Source of the DNA: an uncultured Schlesneria sp.
Lineage (GTDB): Bacteria; Planctomycetota; Planctomycetia; Planctomycetales; Planctomycetaceae
Assembly (NCBI GenBank): GCA_903899985.1
Contig: CAIULL010000174.1
Coordinates: forward strand, 24,703-88,702
Reading direction: 5' to 3'
DNA length: 64,000 nucleotides
Position numbers and translations under genes: made by a program. Of the stretch, positions 46,648 to 55,258 are shown in pieces. Every line of letters begins with the position of its first letter. Positions within the stretch are counted from its first letter, which is position 1. A model generated the notes under the pieces. It did not search any database, was not told where the DNA came from, and worked only from the letters and a program-made list of their open reading frames with translations.

Positions 46648-49377
46648 TCAACGGGCAACGAACTCGTTTCGGACCCAGCCGTCGCCGACCCCTTCGAAAT
46701 GACCTAACGTCCAATCGTGGGTTTCGTTCAAGATCTGGAATTCGGCTCCGTCGCGCAGCGGCTGATCAAAGGCCGCTTCGTACGAAACGTCCGTCCCTTT
46801 TCGGGCTGTTGTTTCGCCGGTGATAACGCCTCGGCGAAGCCCCGTGATTTCGGTGTCGTTCAAGGCTGCATCAAGACCGATCGCCAGACTGCAAAACGCA
46901 AGCATAGCAATCGGAAGTGAGAGGCGCGAAATACGAAGTAAGGCAGCGACGACCACGGCGATCGCAGCCGACGCCAAGCCCCAAAAGAAGAATTTGACTT
47001 TCGCCGGAAATGAAAGCCAATCAGTCCAGAACAGGACATGACTCCACCACGGTCTTGGCGGTTCGGCGAGACGACCTGGTGCTGCAGCCAATGCTTGTTC
47101 CAAATTGGACTTCAGGTAAGGATAGCCGGGAAGATAGGGTTTGGCTTTACGGTAATTTAGAATAGCTCGCCCATAGTCCCCCGCTCGATAGTAGGCGTTA
47201 CCAAGGTTGTAATAGACCGCGCCATTGCAAAGTCCGTCAGCAAGAATCGATTCCAGGACTTGGGCTGATTCGCGGTAATCATCCGGGGATTTGGCATTAT
47301 CGAAGAGTTCAAGTCCACGAACAAATGAACGCTCGTGAGATCCCGGTTCAGCCGCGAGTAATTCGCCTGAATACAGGCAGTTCAGGAACAGTCCGATTGT
47401 CACGAGCGTTCCGGCTGTAATACCTTTTGTCAGACGGGGCATGATGCGTGAAATCAATCGAGATGTTTCTTCGATTGCGACGTTGGGGTCTGTCGATTGC
47501 CCGGCCCCGTACTCGGCAGACTCGATCGATTCCAGCAATTTCACAATGGCCGTTCGATCGTCGTCATCGACTGACGCACTGACCAATGTCGAGTTAACAT
47601 CCGCAGCAGTCAATCCTTCAGCGACCCGGTTTTGTATATCGGCAACCATGCCAACGATTGCTGATCGAACTTGTCGCAACGCTTCTGCCTGTTGTCCTTT
47701 TTGAACTAGCGATCTAGCGTCTGCCAGTCGTCGCATCGCTGCGCTTCGTGCCTGTTGGCGACGTGCTCGACCTTCATCTGACGACCTTCGTCGGTAAAGC
47801 TTCACGAGGCCGATTAGACTTCCTGCGGCACACCAGACTCCCAACGCGGCTTTGCTCCAGGCGAGCAGACTGATTCGTTGATCGCGAACTTGCGATGGGT
47901 CGGTAATGTTTTGAAAGATCCCTTCAGCTCGACTTTTGATCGACGTTGAACCGATCGTCGGTCGAGCCCCAATCAATTCGCCGCTATTCAGCCTCTCGGC
48001 TTCGGTGATTTCCAGCGGAATCGCCGCCGTTTGAATGGTCTCAAACTCTTCGGTGTGAGTATTGAATGCCGAAACAGTAATTGCCGGGATGCCCGCACTC
48101 GAGCGTTTTGGCCGCATTGCATAGACGAATTTCTTTCGAGTTCCATCGATGCGTCCCGTGGGGTTTTTATCGATCAGATCGAAATCGGCGTCGAGTTCAG
48201 GAATGACGGTCAGATTCGGAGCCGAGATCAGTTCCAGTGAGCCACTTTGCTGACCCCGCTCGAGCTCAACTGTCAGCGTGAGGGGATCACCAACGCGTAG
48301 TTTTGTGGGGCTGGCTGATGCATAGACTTTGTATTCGCCAATCCCGCCACAAAAAGTGACAGGTCGAGGCATCGGAACCTCGCGAACTTCAACGTTGACT
48401 GCTGATCCACTCGCCACAAGTCGACGAGCGGTGTATTCCTTCCGCTGCTGGCCAGTAACAAATGTTCCTTTGACGAGGGCAGGACCCATAGAATAACTGC
48501 CCGTCCGTTCGGCAGTCAGCGTGCGGGAAAGCTCATAGACAAAGTACTTGATCTTCTTTCCATCAAGTCCCTCGCGAATTTCGCGATCTTTTCGCAAGTT
48601 GAATACGGCAGCGCGAGGCCCGTCGAAAAACGACCCTGATCGGGTACTCACATCGTTGAGTGTAAAGCCGATACCGTCGTCTGCGACGAGAGGCTGTAGC
48701 CAACTCGCCTTGTCCGCGGCGGTTAATCCCGCAGGCGGATCAACCCAGTTCACCTGCAAATGCGGCGGTCGCCTTTGAAGCGGTGACAACGGGTCCGCTT
48801 TCGAATTGTCAGGAAGTGGCTGAACAAGGACCCGTAGCGTGACATCGAACGACTGGGTCGGATAGACCTTGGTATGGCTTGTCTTTATTTCAGCAATGAC
48901 CAGGTCCTGTTCTTCGGCCTCGATGACTTTCAACGGGATTTCACTGCTTGTGAGCGTTTTACCTTCGATCGTGACTTTTGACGCGGGCACCATCAATTCG
49001 CCCGCTGACTTGGGGGTTAATCGATATTGATAAATATGACTTAAAACGTTTGATTTGGTCACTTTTCCGTTAATGATCGAAATCGACGATTGGTCGCGTG
49101 ACTGATCGCCCGTTGCCACAATATCAAACTGTTCTTTGATCGCCGAAAGATCGGGAGTCGGTGGATTCTGGACATTACGGATTTCCACCTGATAGTCGAT
49201 GCTGTCTCCGATAAAGATCTCTTCCGCGCTCGTAACGGCCTGAATTTCTGGAGTCTCTGCAGCCTCTGTCCTCTGAGCGGTCAGGCAAAGACAGACCGTC
49301 GCCATGATCAGGGCAACGGCCCGTAATCCTGTCTTGTAAGGCGGTTTGAGATTGCGTCGAAGTTCCGAGTCTACCAT
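46648..49377 (-). CDS. BatD-like protein fused to a BatE-like TPR/SH3 protein
   Basis: 909 residues. The N-terminal signal peptide and Ig-like beta domains (IFIGDSIDYQVEIRNVQ, FIGDSI-type start; YKVYASASPTKLRVGDPLTLTVELERG) match BatD (oxygen-tolerance) proteins, ending in a membrane helix near residue 520. From a Met at residue 646 (MPRLTKGITAG) a second signal-like hydrophobic segment is followed by TPR-like repeats (AVYYNLGNAYYRAGDYGRAILNYRKA), two more helices and a C-terminal SH3-like domain, as in BatE. The ATG overlaps the stop of the preceding batB/batC frame (TAATG), so translation is coupled. The protein is probably envelope-anchored, mostly periplasmic. Confidence 0.85.
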   Translation of the reverse strand: MVDSELRRNLKPPYKTGLRAVALIMATVCLCLTAQRTEAAETPEIQAVTSAEEIFIGDSIDYQVEIRNVQNPPTPDLSAIKEQFDIVATGDQSRDQSSISIINGKVTKSNVLSHIYQYRLTPKSAGELMVPASKVTIEGKTLTSSEIPLKVIEAEEQDLVIAEIKTSHTKVYPTQSFDVTLRVLVQPLPDNSKADPLSPLQRRPPHLQVNWVDPPAGLTAADKASWLQPLVADDGIGFTLNDVSTRSGSFFDGPRAAVFNLRKDREIREGLDGKKIKYFVYELSRTLTAERTGSYSMGPALVKGTFVTGQQRKEYTARRLVASGSAVNVEVREVPMPRPVTFCGGIGEYKVYASASPTKLRVGDPLTLTVELERGQQSGSLELISAPNLTVIPELDADFDLIDKNPTGRIDGTRKKFVYAMRPKRSSAGIPAITVSAFNTHTEEFETIQTAAIPLEITEAERLNSGELIGARPTIGSTSIKSRAEGIFQNITDPSQVRDQRISLLAWSKAALGVWCAAGSLIGLVKLYRRRSSDEGRARRQQARSAAMRRLADARSLVQKGQQAEALRQVRSAIVGMVADIQNRVAEGLTAADVNSTLVSASVDDDDRTAIVKLLESIESAEYGAGQSTDPNVAIEETSRLISRIMPRLTKGITAGTLVTIGLFLNCLYSGELLAAEPGSHERSFVRGLELFDNAKSPDDYRESAQVLESILADGLCNGAVYYNLGNAYYRAGDYGRAILNYRKAKPYLPGYPYLKSNLEQALAAAPGRLAEPPRPWWSHVLFWTDWLSFPAKVKFFFWGLASAAIAVVVAALLRISRLSLPIAMLAFCSLAIGLDAALNDTEITGLRRGVITGETTARKGTDVSYEAAFDQPLRDGAEFQILNETHDWTLGHFEGVGDGWVRNEFVAR

Positions 49378-52265
49378 TACCAATCCTTGTCAACAGGTAC
49401 TCTGCCGAGAAACTGCCCCTTGAGCTTTCGGTCTCGCTCACGTTTTTCCTGCTGTCGTTCCCGAACCTTACGCAGAGCGTCTTCTATCCGGTCCTGTGAG
49501 GCCTGTGCCTGTTGTTTTTGCTGATCTTGTTTCTTTGGATTTTGGTCGTCGCTCTTGTTTTGATCCTGTTTCTGGTCGTTAGATTTCTGCTGATCGTCCT
49601 TTTTGTCGTCACCCTGCTTCTGATCTTCCTTTTTCTGATCCTCGTTTTTTTCCTGGTCTTGCTTGTTCTGATCCTGCTTCTGTTCGTTCTTGGGTTGAGC
49701 CTTCTGGATCTCTTCGAGAATTCTACGAGCCTCTTCCGCATGAGCAGCAGCGTTCGGAAGATCTTTTCCTTTCATCGATTTGATCGCCGACTCCATTTCT
49801 CCCACAGCCTGTGGACCAAGTTCAATCGCCTTAAGATAGCCTTCCTTTGCCGCTTGCGTCTCCTCTGTCTGGATCTGTCCGTTTGCCGCATCCTTAAGAT
49901 CATCCTTGATATCTTTGTTCTCGGCCCCGGGATCTTGATTTGATGCGGCGCTCTCCATCTGGTTAAGCTCGGACTGTGCCTTGGGGATCAAAAGTCGCGT
50001 TCGTTTCAGAGTTTTCGATTCGACTTCTTCCAGTTTCGCTAAGACATCGTCGGCAATTTCACGGCGCTGCGAATCGTCAACAGAAGAGGGTGTCTGCGGC
50101 TGTGGAGCATTCTGGTTCACCGAACTCGCATGATTGGTGTCGCCAGAATTGTGATTGCCCTCTTGTGAATCGAGAGGTTCAGAATCGCCAGGCTTTAATA
50201 CTCGCGCAATCACCGTTTGATCAGCAAGGTCTTTTGCAAGCAGCGGGTGAAACGGAATCACCGCTTCCCAGATCTTATCCAGTTCGTCGATGACCGTTTG
50301 TTGATCTGTCACTGCTTTAGCCGGCTCTTTGGCGCCCAGTCGTCGGGATGCCGAAGTCATCTTTTCTCCAGCCTCATCAGCCCAGCTTTGAAGTAACTTG
50401 ATTCCTTCGTCCAATTCCTTCGAACTCGCGTTTACGGCACCGGCTTGAGGATCAGATTGAGGGCGTAGCTCGGCCTCGATCTTTTCGCGCAATGTCGGGA
50501 TTTCCTCTCGAAGTTCTTCCTGAGCTCGCTTCAATTCTGCGAATGTGTCCGAATGGACCGGTTCGGGTAATTGTTTGACCGTTTCGTTTAACGCAGTCTG
50601 AGTTTGGATCAGAAATTCCAGAAATTTCACCAGGTTTGATTCGTCTCGACGCTTCTGACGTTCCCGTTCCCGCCACTTGTCGGTGTAGTACTTGATCCAT
50701 TGTCGAACCAGTTCAATGTTACGCCGGGATGGCGCGTGGTCCGACTGCAGTTCAAGACAGTGTCGGTAAGCTTGAACGGCATGTGATAACTGATCGAGGA
50801 TTTCCTTTTGCTTTTCAGGTGGAACTAATTCAGGTTGCTCGCCGCTGAGCGACCGAGCTTTTTCCGCAGCCAGCGTACCAAGATTGAAATGGGCGGAAGT
50901 CGCGACCGATCGGTCCTGGCTGAGCCCCGCTCGGAGATAACATTCACGAGCATGTTCCAGATCACCTTTACGGTGTGCGGCACAGGCTTCATCAAAGGCC
51001 GCAATCGCCGTCGCGGCCGATTTTCGCTTATCGAGTTCTTCACCGGCAGCTGCGAACTCCGTTTTGGCCTCGTCGTATTGTTCCTGGGAATAAAGACGCA
51101 ATCCGTTACGAATCGCGGCACTCGGCTCAGTCGCACTGCATACGGAGACCAAATTACTCAGCATGAGAAAAACGACGATTGCCGAGTTTGATCTCGAACT
51201 TGCTTTCATTTGTGACTCCTTCCCGTTTGATGACTTAACAGGTTTCTGGTCATATTGAGGTAACATCGACGATTTGCGATAGAGAGGTATCCATAAATCG
51301 ATCAGCAGCGCTGCCAGGGCCATGGCCAGGAAAATCTGAAATCGTTCCGATCGGCGAATCTTTTGTTGAGTTGCCGACACGGGACCGTGTCGGCCCTGAA
51401 GGTGGTTGGTGTAAAGTTCGCCTAAATCGTAGGCACGAGTCCCTGCCGGGACATAGACGCCAGACGTATTCAGCGCAATCTGTTCCAGCAAGCTGCCATC
51501 GAGTTTGCTCCAGACCTGTTCCCCCTGGTATTCAATGTACGATTTTTTGTCACCCTTTTGAGGAATTCTTGCTCCTCGCTCGGCGTCACCTAACCCAATG
51601 GTAAAGATCGTGACATGACGTTCTCGGGCGACAGCTGCCGCCTCCAGTGGATACGACTGTTGGTCATCTCCATCGGTAATCAAAATCATCGCCTGATCAC
51701 GATCTGCATTAGTATGAAATACCTCAAGCCCCTTGCGGATCGCATCACCAATGGCCGTGCCGCCACGCGGGGCGCTATCCGGGTCGAGTTCCTCCAGTGA
51801 CCGACGAAACGAATCGTAATCGACTGTCAACGGGCATTTGACTACGGCCTGGCCGGCAAAGGCAATCAGTCCAACCCGCTCTCCTTCCAGTCGATTGAGC
51901 AGCGACGACACATCAGCCTTGGCTCGGCCCAATCGCGATGGAGGGACGTCGTCGGCTAACATCGATCGAGAGACATCAATTAACACGTAGAGGTCGGCAC
52001 CGCGTGGAATGACCTGTTCGTACTCGGTTCCAAACCGAGGCCCGGCAAGTGCCACGAGTCCCGTCACGATCGCGATCTCACGCAATAACAGCTTAATCCA
52101 AAATCGTACAGCAGACTCAGCAGGAAGGATTCGCGACCACATCGCCTCCGATGCAAACGCTTCACGAGCCCGCCGTCTCCGCCGATTCGAATACAGCGCA
52201 AGCACGAGCCACGCCGTACAAAGCGGCAGAATCCAATACAAATACTCAGGATGTTGCCATTCCAT
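49377..52265 (-). CDS. BatB-type VWA protein fused to a BatC-like TPR protein
   Basis: 962 residues. Residues 1-345 are BatB-like: MEWQHPEYLYWILPL with an N-terminal helix, a VWA domain with the DVSRS metal site (DxSxS) and further ligands in GGTAIGDAI and ILITDGDD, then a C-terminal helix. From Met353 a second signal peptide starts (MKASSRSNSAIVVFLMLSNL), followed by TPR-like helices, a long coiled-coil region and an extreme Lys/Gln/Asp/Asn tract (about residues 858-924), as in BatC. No stop separates them. The start at 52265 matches BatB N-termini; an ATG 19 codons upstream lacks support. Confidence 0.88.
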   Translation of the reverse strand: MEWQHPEYLYWILPLCTAWLVLALYSNRRRRRAREAFASEAMWSRILPAESAVRFWIKLLLREIAIVTGLVALAGPRFGTEYEQVIPRGADLYVLIDVSRSMLADDVPPSRLGRAKADVSSLLNRLEGERVGLIAFAGQAVVKCPLTVDYDSFRRSLEELDPDSAPRGGTAIGDAIRKGLEVFHTNADRDQAMILITDGDDQQSYPLEAAAVARERHVTIFTIGLGDAERGARIPQKGDKKSYIEYQGEQVWSKLDGSLLEQIALNTSGVYVPAGTRAYDLGELYTNHLQGRHGPVSATQQKIRRSERFQIFLAMALAALLIDLWIPLYRKSSMLPQYDQKPVKSSNGKESQMKASSRSNSAIVVFLMLSNLVSVCSATEPSAAIRNGLRLYSQEQYDEAKTEFAAAGEELDKRKSAATAIAAFDEACAAHRKGDLEHARECYLRAGLSQDRSVATSAHFNLGTLAAEKARSLSGEQPELVPPEKQKEILDQLSHAVQAYRHCLELQSDHAPSRRNIELVRQWIKYYTDKWRERERQKRRDESNLVKFLEFLIQTQTALNETVKQLPEPVHSDTFAELKRAQEELREEIPTLREKIEAELRPQSDPQAGAVNASSKELDEGIKLLQSWADEAGEKMTSASRRLGAKEPAKAVTDQQTVIDELDKIWEAVIPFHPLLAKDLADQTVIARVLKPGDSEPLDSQEGNHNSGDTNHASSVNQNAPQPQTPSSVDDSQRREIADDVLAKLEEVESKTLKRTRLLIPKAQSELNQMESAASNQDPGAENKDIKDDLKDAANGQIQTEETQAAKEGYLKAIELGPQAVGEMESAIKSMKGKDLPNAAAHAEEARRILEEIQKAQPKNEQKQDQNKQDQEKNEDQKKEDQKQGDDKKDDQQKSNDQKQDQNKSDDQNPKKQDQQKQQAQASQDRIEDALRKVRERQQEKRERDRKLKGQFLGRVPVDKDW
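49494..49694 (-). repeat. Low-complexity Lys/Gln/Asp/Asn-coding tract
   Basis: About 67 codons almost wholly of K, Q, D, E and N (for example DQNKQDQEKNEDQKKEDQKQ) near the C-terminus of the batB/batC frame. It is likely a flexible charged linker and a site prone to length variation. The opposite strand reads as an artificial hydrophobic frame. Confidence 0.85.
51209..51224 (-). promoter_or_regulatory. Internal ribosome binding site and ATG within the batB/batC fusion
   Basis: On the minus strand AAGGAG lies six bases before an in-frame ATG (start base 51209), exactly where a signal peptide begins inside the fused frame. Initiation here would produce a separate 610-residue exported BatC-like protein in addition to the full fusion. 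Confidence 0.6.
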
Positions 52266-52302
52266 GTTGTCGTGCCACAAAAGCGAAAGAATAAAGAGCC
52301 TC

Positions 52303-52340
52303 GAACACTTATCTGCACTCATCTACGCTAATAGGAAAAG
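52303..52340 (+). repeat. GxxExxY-flanking repeat, copy A
   Basis: Contains AACACTTATCTGCACTCATC followed by TACGCTAATAGG; core AACACT-ATCT-CGCTAAT is shared with three other copies. Same orientation as copy C and opposite to copies B and D. Confidence 0.65.
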
Positions 52341-52437
52341 GCCGAAGAATACATGAATGAATGGGAACCGTATTGGAAACAACAAAACTCCACTCATTCA
52401 CCCGCATCTCCTGTTCTTTCCCTTTCCGTCTTCTTCC

Positions 52438-52470
52438 TATTTAGTGCCGATTAGCGAAGATGAGTGTTCC
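52438..52470 (-). repeat. GxxExxY-flanking repeat, copy B
   Basis: Plus-strand TTAGTGCCGATTAGCGAAGA then TGAGTGTTCC. Nearly identical to copy D (one base differs within a 30-base stretch) and the reverse complement of the core of copies A and C. With A it forms an imperfect inverted pair about 100 bases apart. Confidence 0.8.
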
Positions 52471-52496
52471 AAAAACTCTTCTCTCTTTTATTATTT

Positions 52497-52883
52497 TCAA
52501 TTTTTCCCACGCAAATCCGAGAGTATATACCGTTTCCACTGCAAAGCGTTTGGTTGACCGAAGTTGACCAGATACCCGACGGGATGGTTGATGATTCTCA
52601 TGTAGTTGAAAAGTTGAGCCTCATGCTCCGGTACCAAGTCCGAAACCGCCTTGAGTTCAACGACCATTCCACCAGACACAATTAGATCCGGTTTGAAAAA
52701 GGTCTCAAGCTGATGCCCCTTATACGTTGCGGTGATTGGCTGTTTCGAAACATACGGGATGCCTCTTAACGCCAATTCGATTTCCAGACTCTGATGATAA
52801 ATTTCCTCCGCCATTCCATAGCCCAACTGATTAAAAACTTCGAACGCAGCTCCAATCAGCTTGTAGCCTTCGTCTTCGAACAT
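52497..52883 (-). CDS. GxxExxY family protein
   Basis: 128 residues, the usual length. The name-giving motif GMAEEIY lies at about residue 23, and a PD-(D/E)xK-nuclease-like core follows (FKPDLIVSGGMVVELKAVS; Asp...Glu-x-Lys). The C-terminus LVNFGQPNALQWKRYI is typical. The biochemical role of the family is not established. The ATG at 52883 has AGGAGG five bases upstream. It sits between batA and batB on the same strand, splitting the Bat series, and is bracketed by four short repeat copies, which suggests it arrived as a cassette. Confidence 0.93.
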   Translation of the reverse strand: MFEDEGYKLIGAAFEVFNQLGYGMAEEIYHQSLEIELALRGIPYVSKQPITATYKGHQLETFFKPDLIVSGGMVVELKAVSDLVPEHEAQLFNYMRIINHPVGYLVNFGQPNALQWKRYILSDLRGKN

Positions 52884-52917
52884 CACAGCCTCCTGAGGAA
52901 GATGAAATGCGTTTTCT

Positions 52918-52945
52918 GAACACTAATCTACGCAAATTAGAAAAG
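52918..52945 (+). repeat. GxxExxY-flanking repeat, copy C
   Basis: GAACACTAATCTACGCAAAT then TAGAAAAG. It shares the core with copy A and starts 34 bases upstream of the GxxExxY start codon. Confidence 0.65.
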
Positions 52946-53053
52946 ACAAAGGACTACGGCGAAGTGCTGCAAACGTACCTGTTGTAAACTTATGTCAGTT
53001 TAAGCTCTTCCAGATCCGCTTCTCTTACTTGTCATTCATTCCCGCATTGTTTC

Positions 53054-53086
53054 TTATTAGTGCCAATTAGCGAAGATGAGTGTTCC
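53054..53086 (-). repeat. GxxExxY-flanking repeat, copy D
   Basis: Plus-strand TTAGTGCCAATTAGCGAAGA then TGAGTGTTCC, matching copy B almost perfectly. It lies between the GxxExxY gene and the end of batA and pairs in inverted orientation with copy C. Sequence before B and D is also related (CATTCACCCGCAT versus CATTCATTCCCGCAT). Confidence 0.8.
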
Positions 53087-53137
53087 CAACACCTCTTCCT
53101 GTTTTTCTTCTCTTCTATGTGTTGCGATTTGACTTCC

Positions 53138-54214
53138 TCACGGTAACGAACGAAATCGGGTTTCGTTCAGGACTCCAACAACCAAAGCCAGCGCCAGGCC
53201 CGGGCCCGCGAACCACGGGAATAATTCTGTGTACTCGGAATACTTTGTTTCATTGAATTGGGATTTTTCCAGTCGGTCGATTTTGGCATAGACTTTGGTC
53301 AGGCCTGCAGAATCCGAGGCGTGGAAGTATTCTCCGCCTGCGGTACTCGCAATGTCGCGTAATAGTTCTTCATCGATTCGAAACTGAGCAGGCACGAGTA
53401 CCCGTTTGCCAAACTCGTCTTCTTGCGGGACGCGGACCACTCCATTGCGGCCGATTCCGATCGTATACACTTTGATGTCGGAATCGCGGGCGATCCCGGC
53501 CGCCTCTCGGGGATCGATCGCACCCGCATTATTGTCACCGTCGGTGAGCAGAACCAGAACTTTACTTTTCGCTTTTGTTCCGCGTAAACGATCAACACCC
53601 AAAGCCAATCCATCCCCAATCGCTGTCGCTAAATCCTCCTGCAGCGATTGTGCATTGATCACTTTCCCCTTCCGGTCTCGAATCGGCTTGGGAATTTCCA
53701 GCCCGTGAACGATATCAACGAGCGCTCCATGGTCCAGTGTCAACGGGCATTTGCTGTCGGCGAATCCGCCGAAGGCAACCACACCGACAAGATCGTCTTT
53801 ACGTCCCGCAAGACCACTTGCTCGCGATCCAATGACGAATTCGGAAATCACGTGCTTCACTGCTTCCAGTCGGCTGACATCCTTTCCTTCTAGCTGAAAG
53901 TCGATCGCTTCCATCGAGCCTGAAATATCCAATACCAGCTCGATGGCAATCCCTTCTCCCGTGACTCGAGATTCCGATTTGCCGGACTGCGGCCGGGCCA
54001 GACCTGTGATGATCAGACACAGGCCCAGTCCGTAAACGAGCGGCATCATACGACGGATACGCTGCATCAGTGTCACGGGTAGACCTTTGAGATCAGCGAC
54101 GCTGGAAAAGATCGCAGCCGAGCGTGTCTTCCGTCTGAGCCTGGTCCAGCCAAGCATCGGAACTAAAGGGATAAGAAGCATCCATAGCCACGAATAAAAA
54201 CGAAAAGAGTCCAT
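53138..54214 (-). CDS. batA: BatA-type VWA membrane protein
   Basis: 358 residues. Two N-terminal helices (WLWMLLIPLVPMLGW; MPLVYGLGLCLIITGLA) precede a VWA domain with an intact DxSxS site (DISGSMEAID) and VLLTDGDNNAG; a C-terminal helix follows (FAGPGLALALVVGVL). BatA proteins place a metal-dependent VWA adhesion domain in the periplasm and work with MoxR-type ATPases in the Bat aerotolerance set. It begins four bases after the stop of the DUF4381-like gene. Confidence 0.92.
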   Translation of the reverse strand: MDSFRFYSWLWMLLIPLVPMLGWTRLRRKTRSAAIFSSVADLKGLPVTLMQRIRRMMPLVYGLGLCLIITGLARPQSGKSESRVTGEGIAIELVLDISGSMEAIDFQLEGKDVSRLEAVKHVISEFVIGSRASGLAGRKDDLVGVVAFGGFADSKCPLTLDHGALVDIVHGLEIPKPIRDRKGKVINAQSLQEDLATAIGDGLALGVDRLRGTKAKSKVLVLLTDGDNNAGAIDPREAAGIARDSDIKVYTIGIGRNGVVRVPQEDEFGKRVLVPAQFRIDEELLRDIASTAGGEYFHASDSAGLTKVYAKIDRLEKSQFNETKYSEYTELFPWFAGPGLALALVVGVLNETRFRSLP

Positions 54215-54217
54215 TCC

Positions 54218-55258
54218 TCAGACCTCCCCGGCAGAAAGAGTCGTCGCAGCGGCGTCGGATGATCGCAGGTCGACGAATTCACGCGCACGCAGGATCGATA
54301 ACTCGATCTGTGTCTCATCCGGCCTCTGGGCCGCATATTTCACCATGTCCGCCGCTTCGAGAAATTCCTTCAATCGAGTCGATCGTTCTGCCGTGAAGAC
54401 ATCTTTTGATCGCATCGCTCTCAGGAATTCTTCCGTTGTCTGCTCAGGAGCCCGCAATCCTGTCGTCCCCTCAATGAACTGGCGAACGATCCCCGTCAAG
54501 CGAAGGTAAAATTCCTTGACCATTCCCTGCGATGGAAGCTTTTCCGCCAAGAGTGCCGCGAGGGCCGCGTGAGCGATCTCTTCAGGAGTCTGTTTTGGTG
54601 GCTCTGTCACTTGAGATTGCTTTCGCCGCCGAATCCAGACGGCGAGACTCGCAGCGATGGCACATGCAACGGCAAGTAGCCACCAATACCAGCTCGTCGA
54701 CTGTTGCAGCGGACGCGGGGGAAGCATTGGCTGCAGATCGGCGAGATTCGGCAGCGTGTCGCCGAGTTCTGACGTGACTTGCACTTCCAGCGGCTCAGAT
54801 TCGATCAGCGAAGTTTGTCCTCGAGCTTCAGAATTCGGGCGATTGTCGACAAATTCAATCGTCAACGATCGAATCAAATGGCGACCCGCATGAACCGGTT
54901 CCAGTTGATAACGGAAGCGATGAGTCGTCGGTGCACCCGGCGATGAATCTGGCAAAGCAAGCTTCTTTTCCGAGTAATCACGGACAAGAAAATCTCCGAC
55001 CGCTTGCCCGAATGTCAGGGGGGTCACTTCGACTCCCGGCTGCGCGACGACTTCCACGTCCATCTCAACGAGATCGGAAAGTCGTGGCTCCGCTGGCGTG
55101 ACACGAATCTTCAGCTTGACCGGCCCCTTTTCGGTAACTCGCACAAGAGCATCTTTGTCAGGAACCGGCGTCGACGGACTGGAACCGGTCCGGTCGCAAC
55201 CGATAAGCGTCATCAACCCGACGAAGGTCGAAAATAAAGATAATCGCCAACAACTCAT
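54218..55258 (-). CDS. DUF4381-like lipoprotein/membrane protein of the Bat locus
   Basis: 346 residues. A lipobox (LMTLIGC, Cys at about residue 21) suggests lipid anchoring. A beta-rich domain (KLKIRVTPAEPRLSDLVEMDVEV) is followed by a membrane helix at about residues 192-212 (WYWWLLAVACAIAASLAVWI) and a cytoplasmic helical domain (AHAALAALLAEKLPSQGMVKEFYLRLTG onward; FLEAADMVKYAAQ) typical of DUF4381-like proteins found between DUF58 and BatA. The start overlaps the DUF58 stop (ATGA). Confidence 0.82.
   Translation of the reverse strand: MSCWRLSLFSTFVGLMTLIGCDRTGSSPSTPVPDKDALVRVTEKGPVKLKIRVTPAEPRLSDLVEMDVEVVAQPGVEVTPLTFGQAVGDFLVRDYSEKKLALPDSSPGAPTTHRFRYQLEPVHAGRHLIRSLTIEFVDNRPNSEARGQTSLIESEPLEVQVTSELGDTLPNLADLQPMLPPRPLQQSTSWYWWLLAVACAIAASLAVWIRRRKQSQVTEPPKQTPEEIAHAALAALLAEKLPSQGMVKEFYLRLTGIVRQFIEGTTGLRAPEQTTEEFLRAMRSKDVFTAERSTRLKEFLEAADMVKYAAQRPDETQIELSILRAREFVDLRSSDAAATTLSAGEV

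Noticed and set aside
49512..49943. Plus-strand frame rich in Leu/Val/Phe resembling a membrane protein
   Set aside because: It is the antisense of the Lys/Gln/Asp/Asn tract and the adjacent part of batC; the hydrophobicity is a complement artefact.
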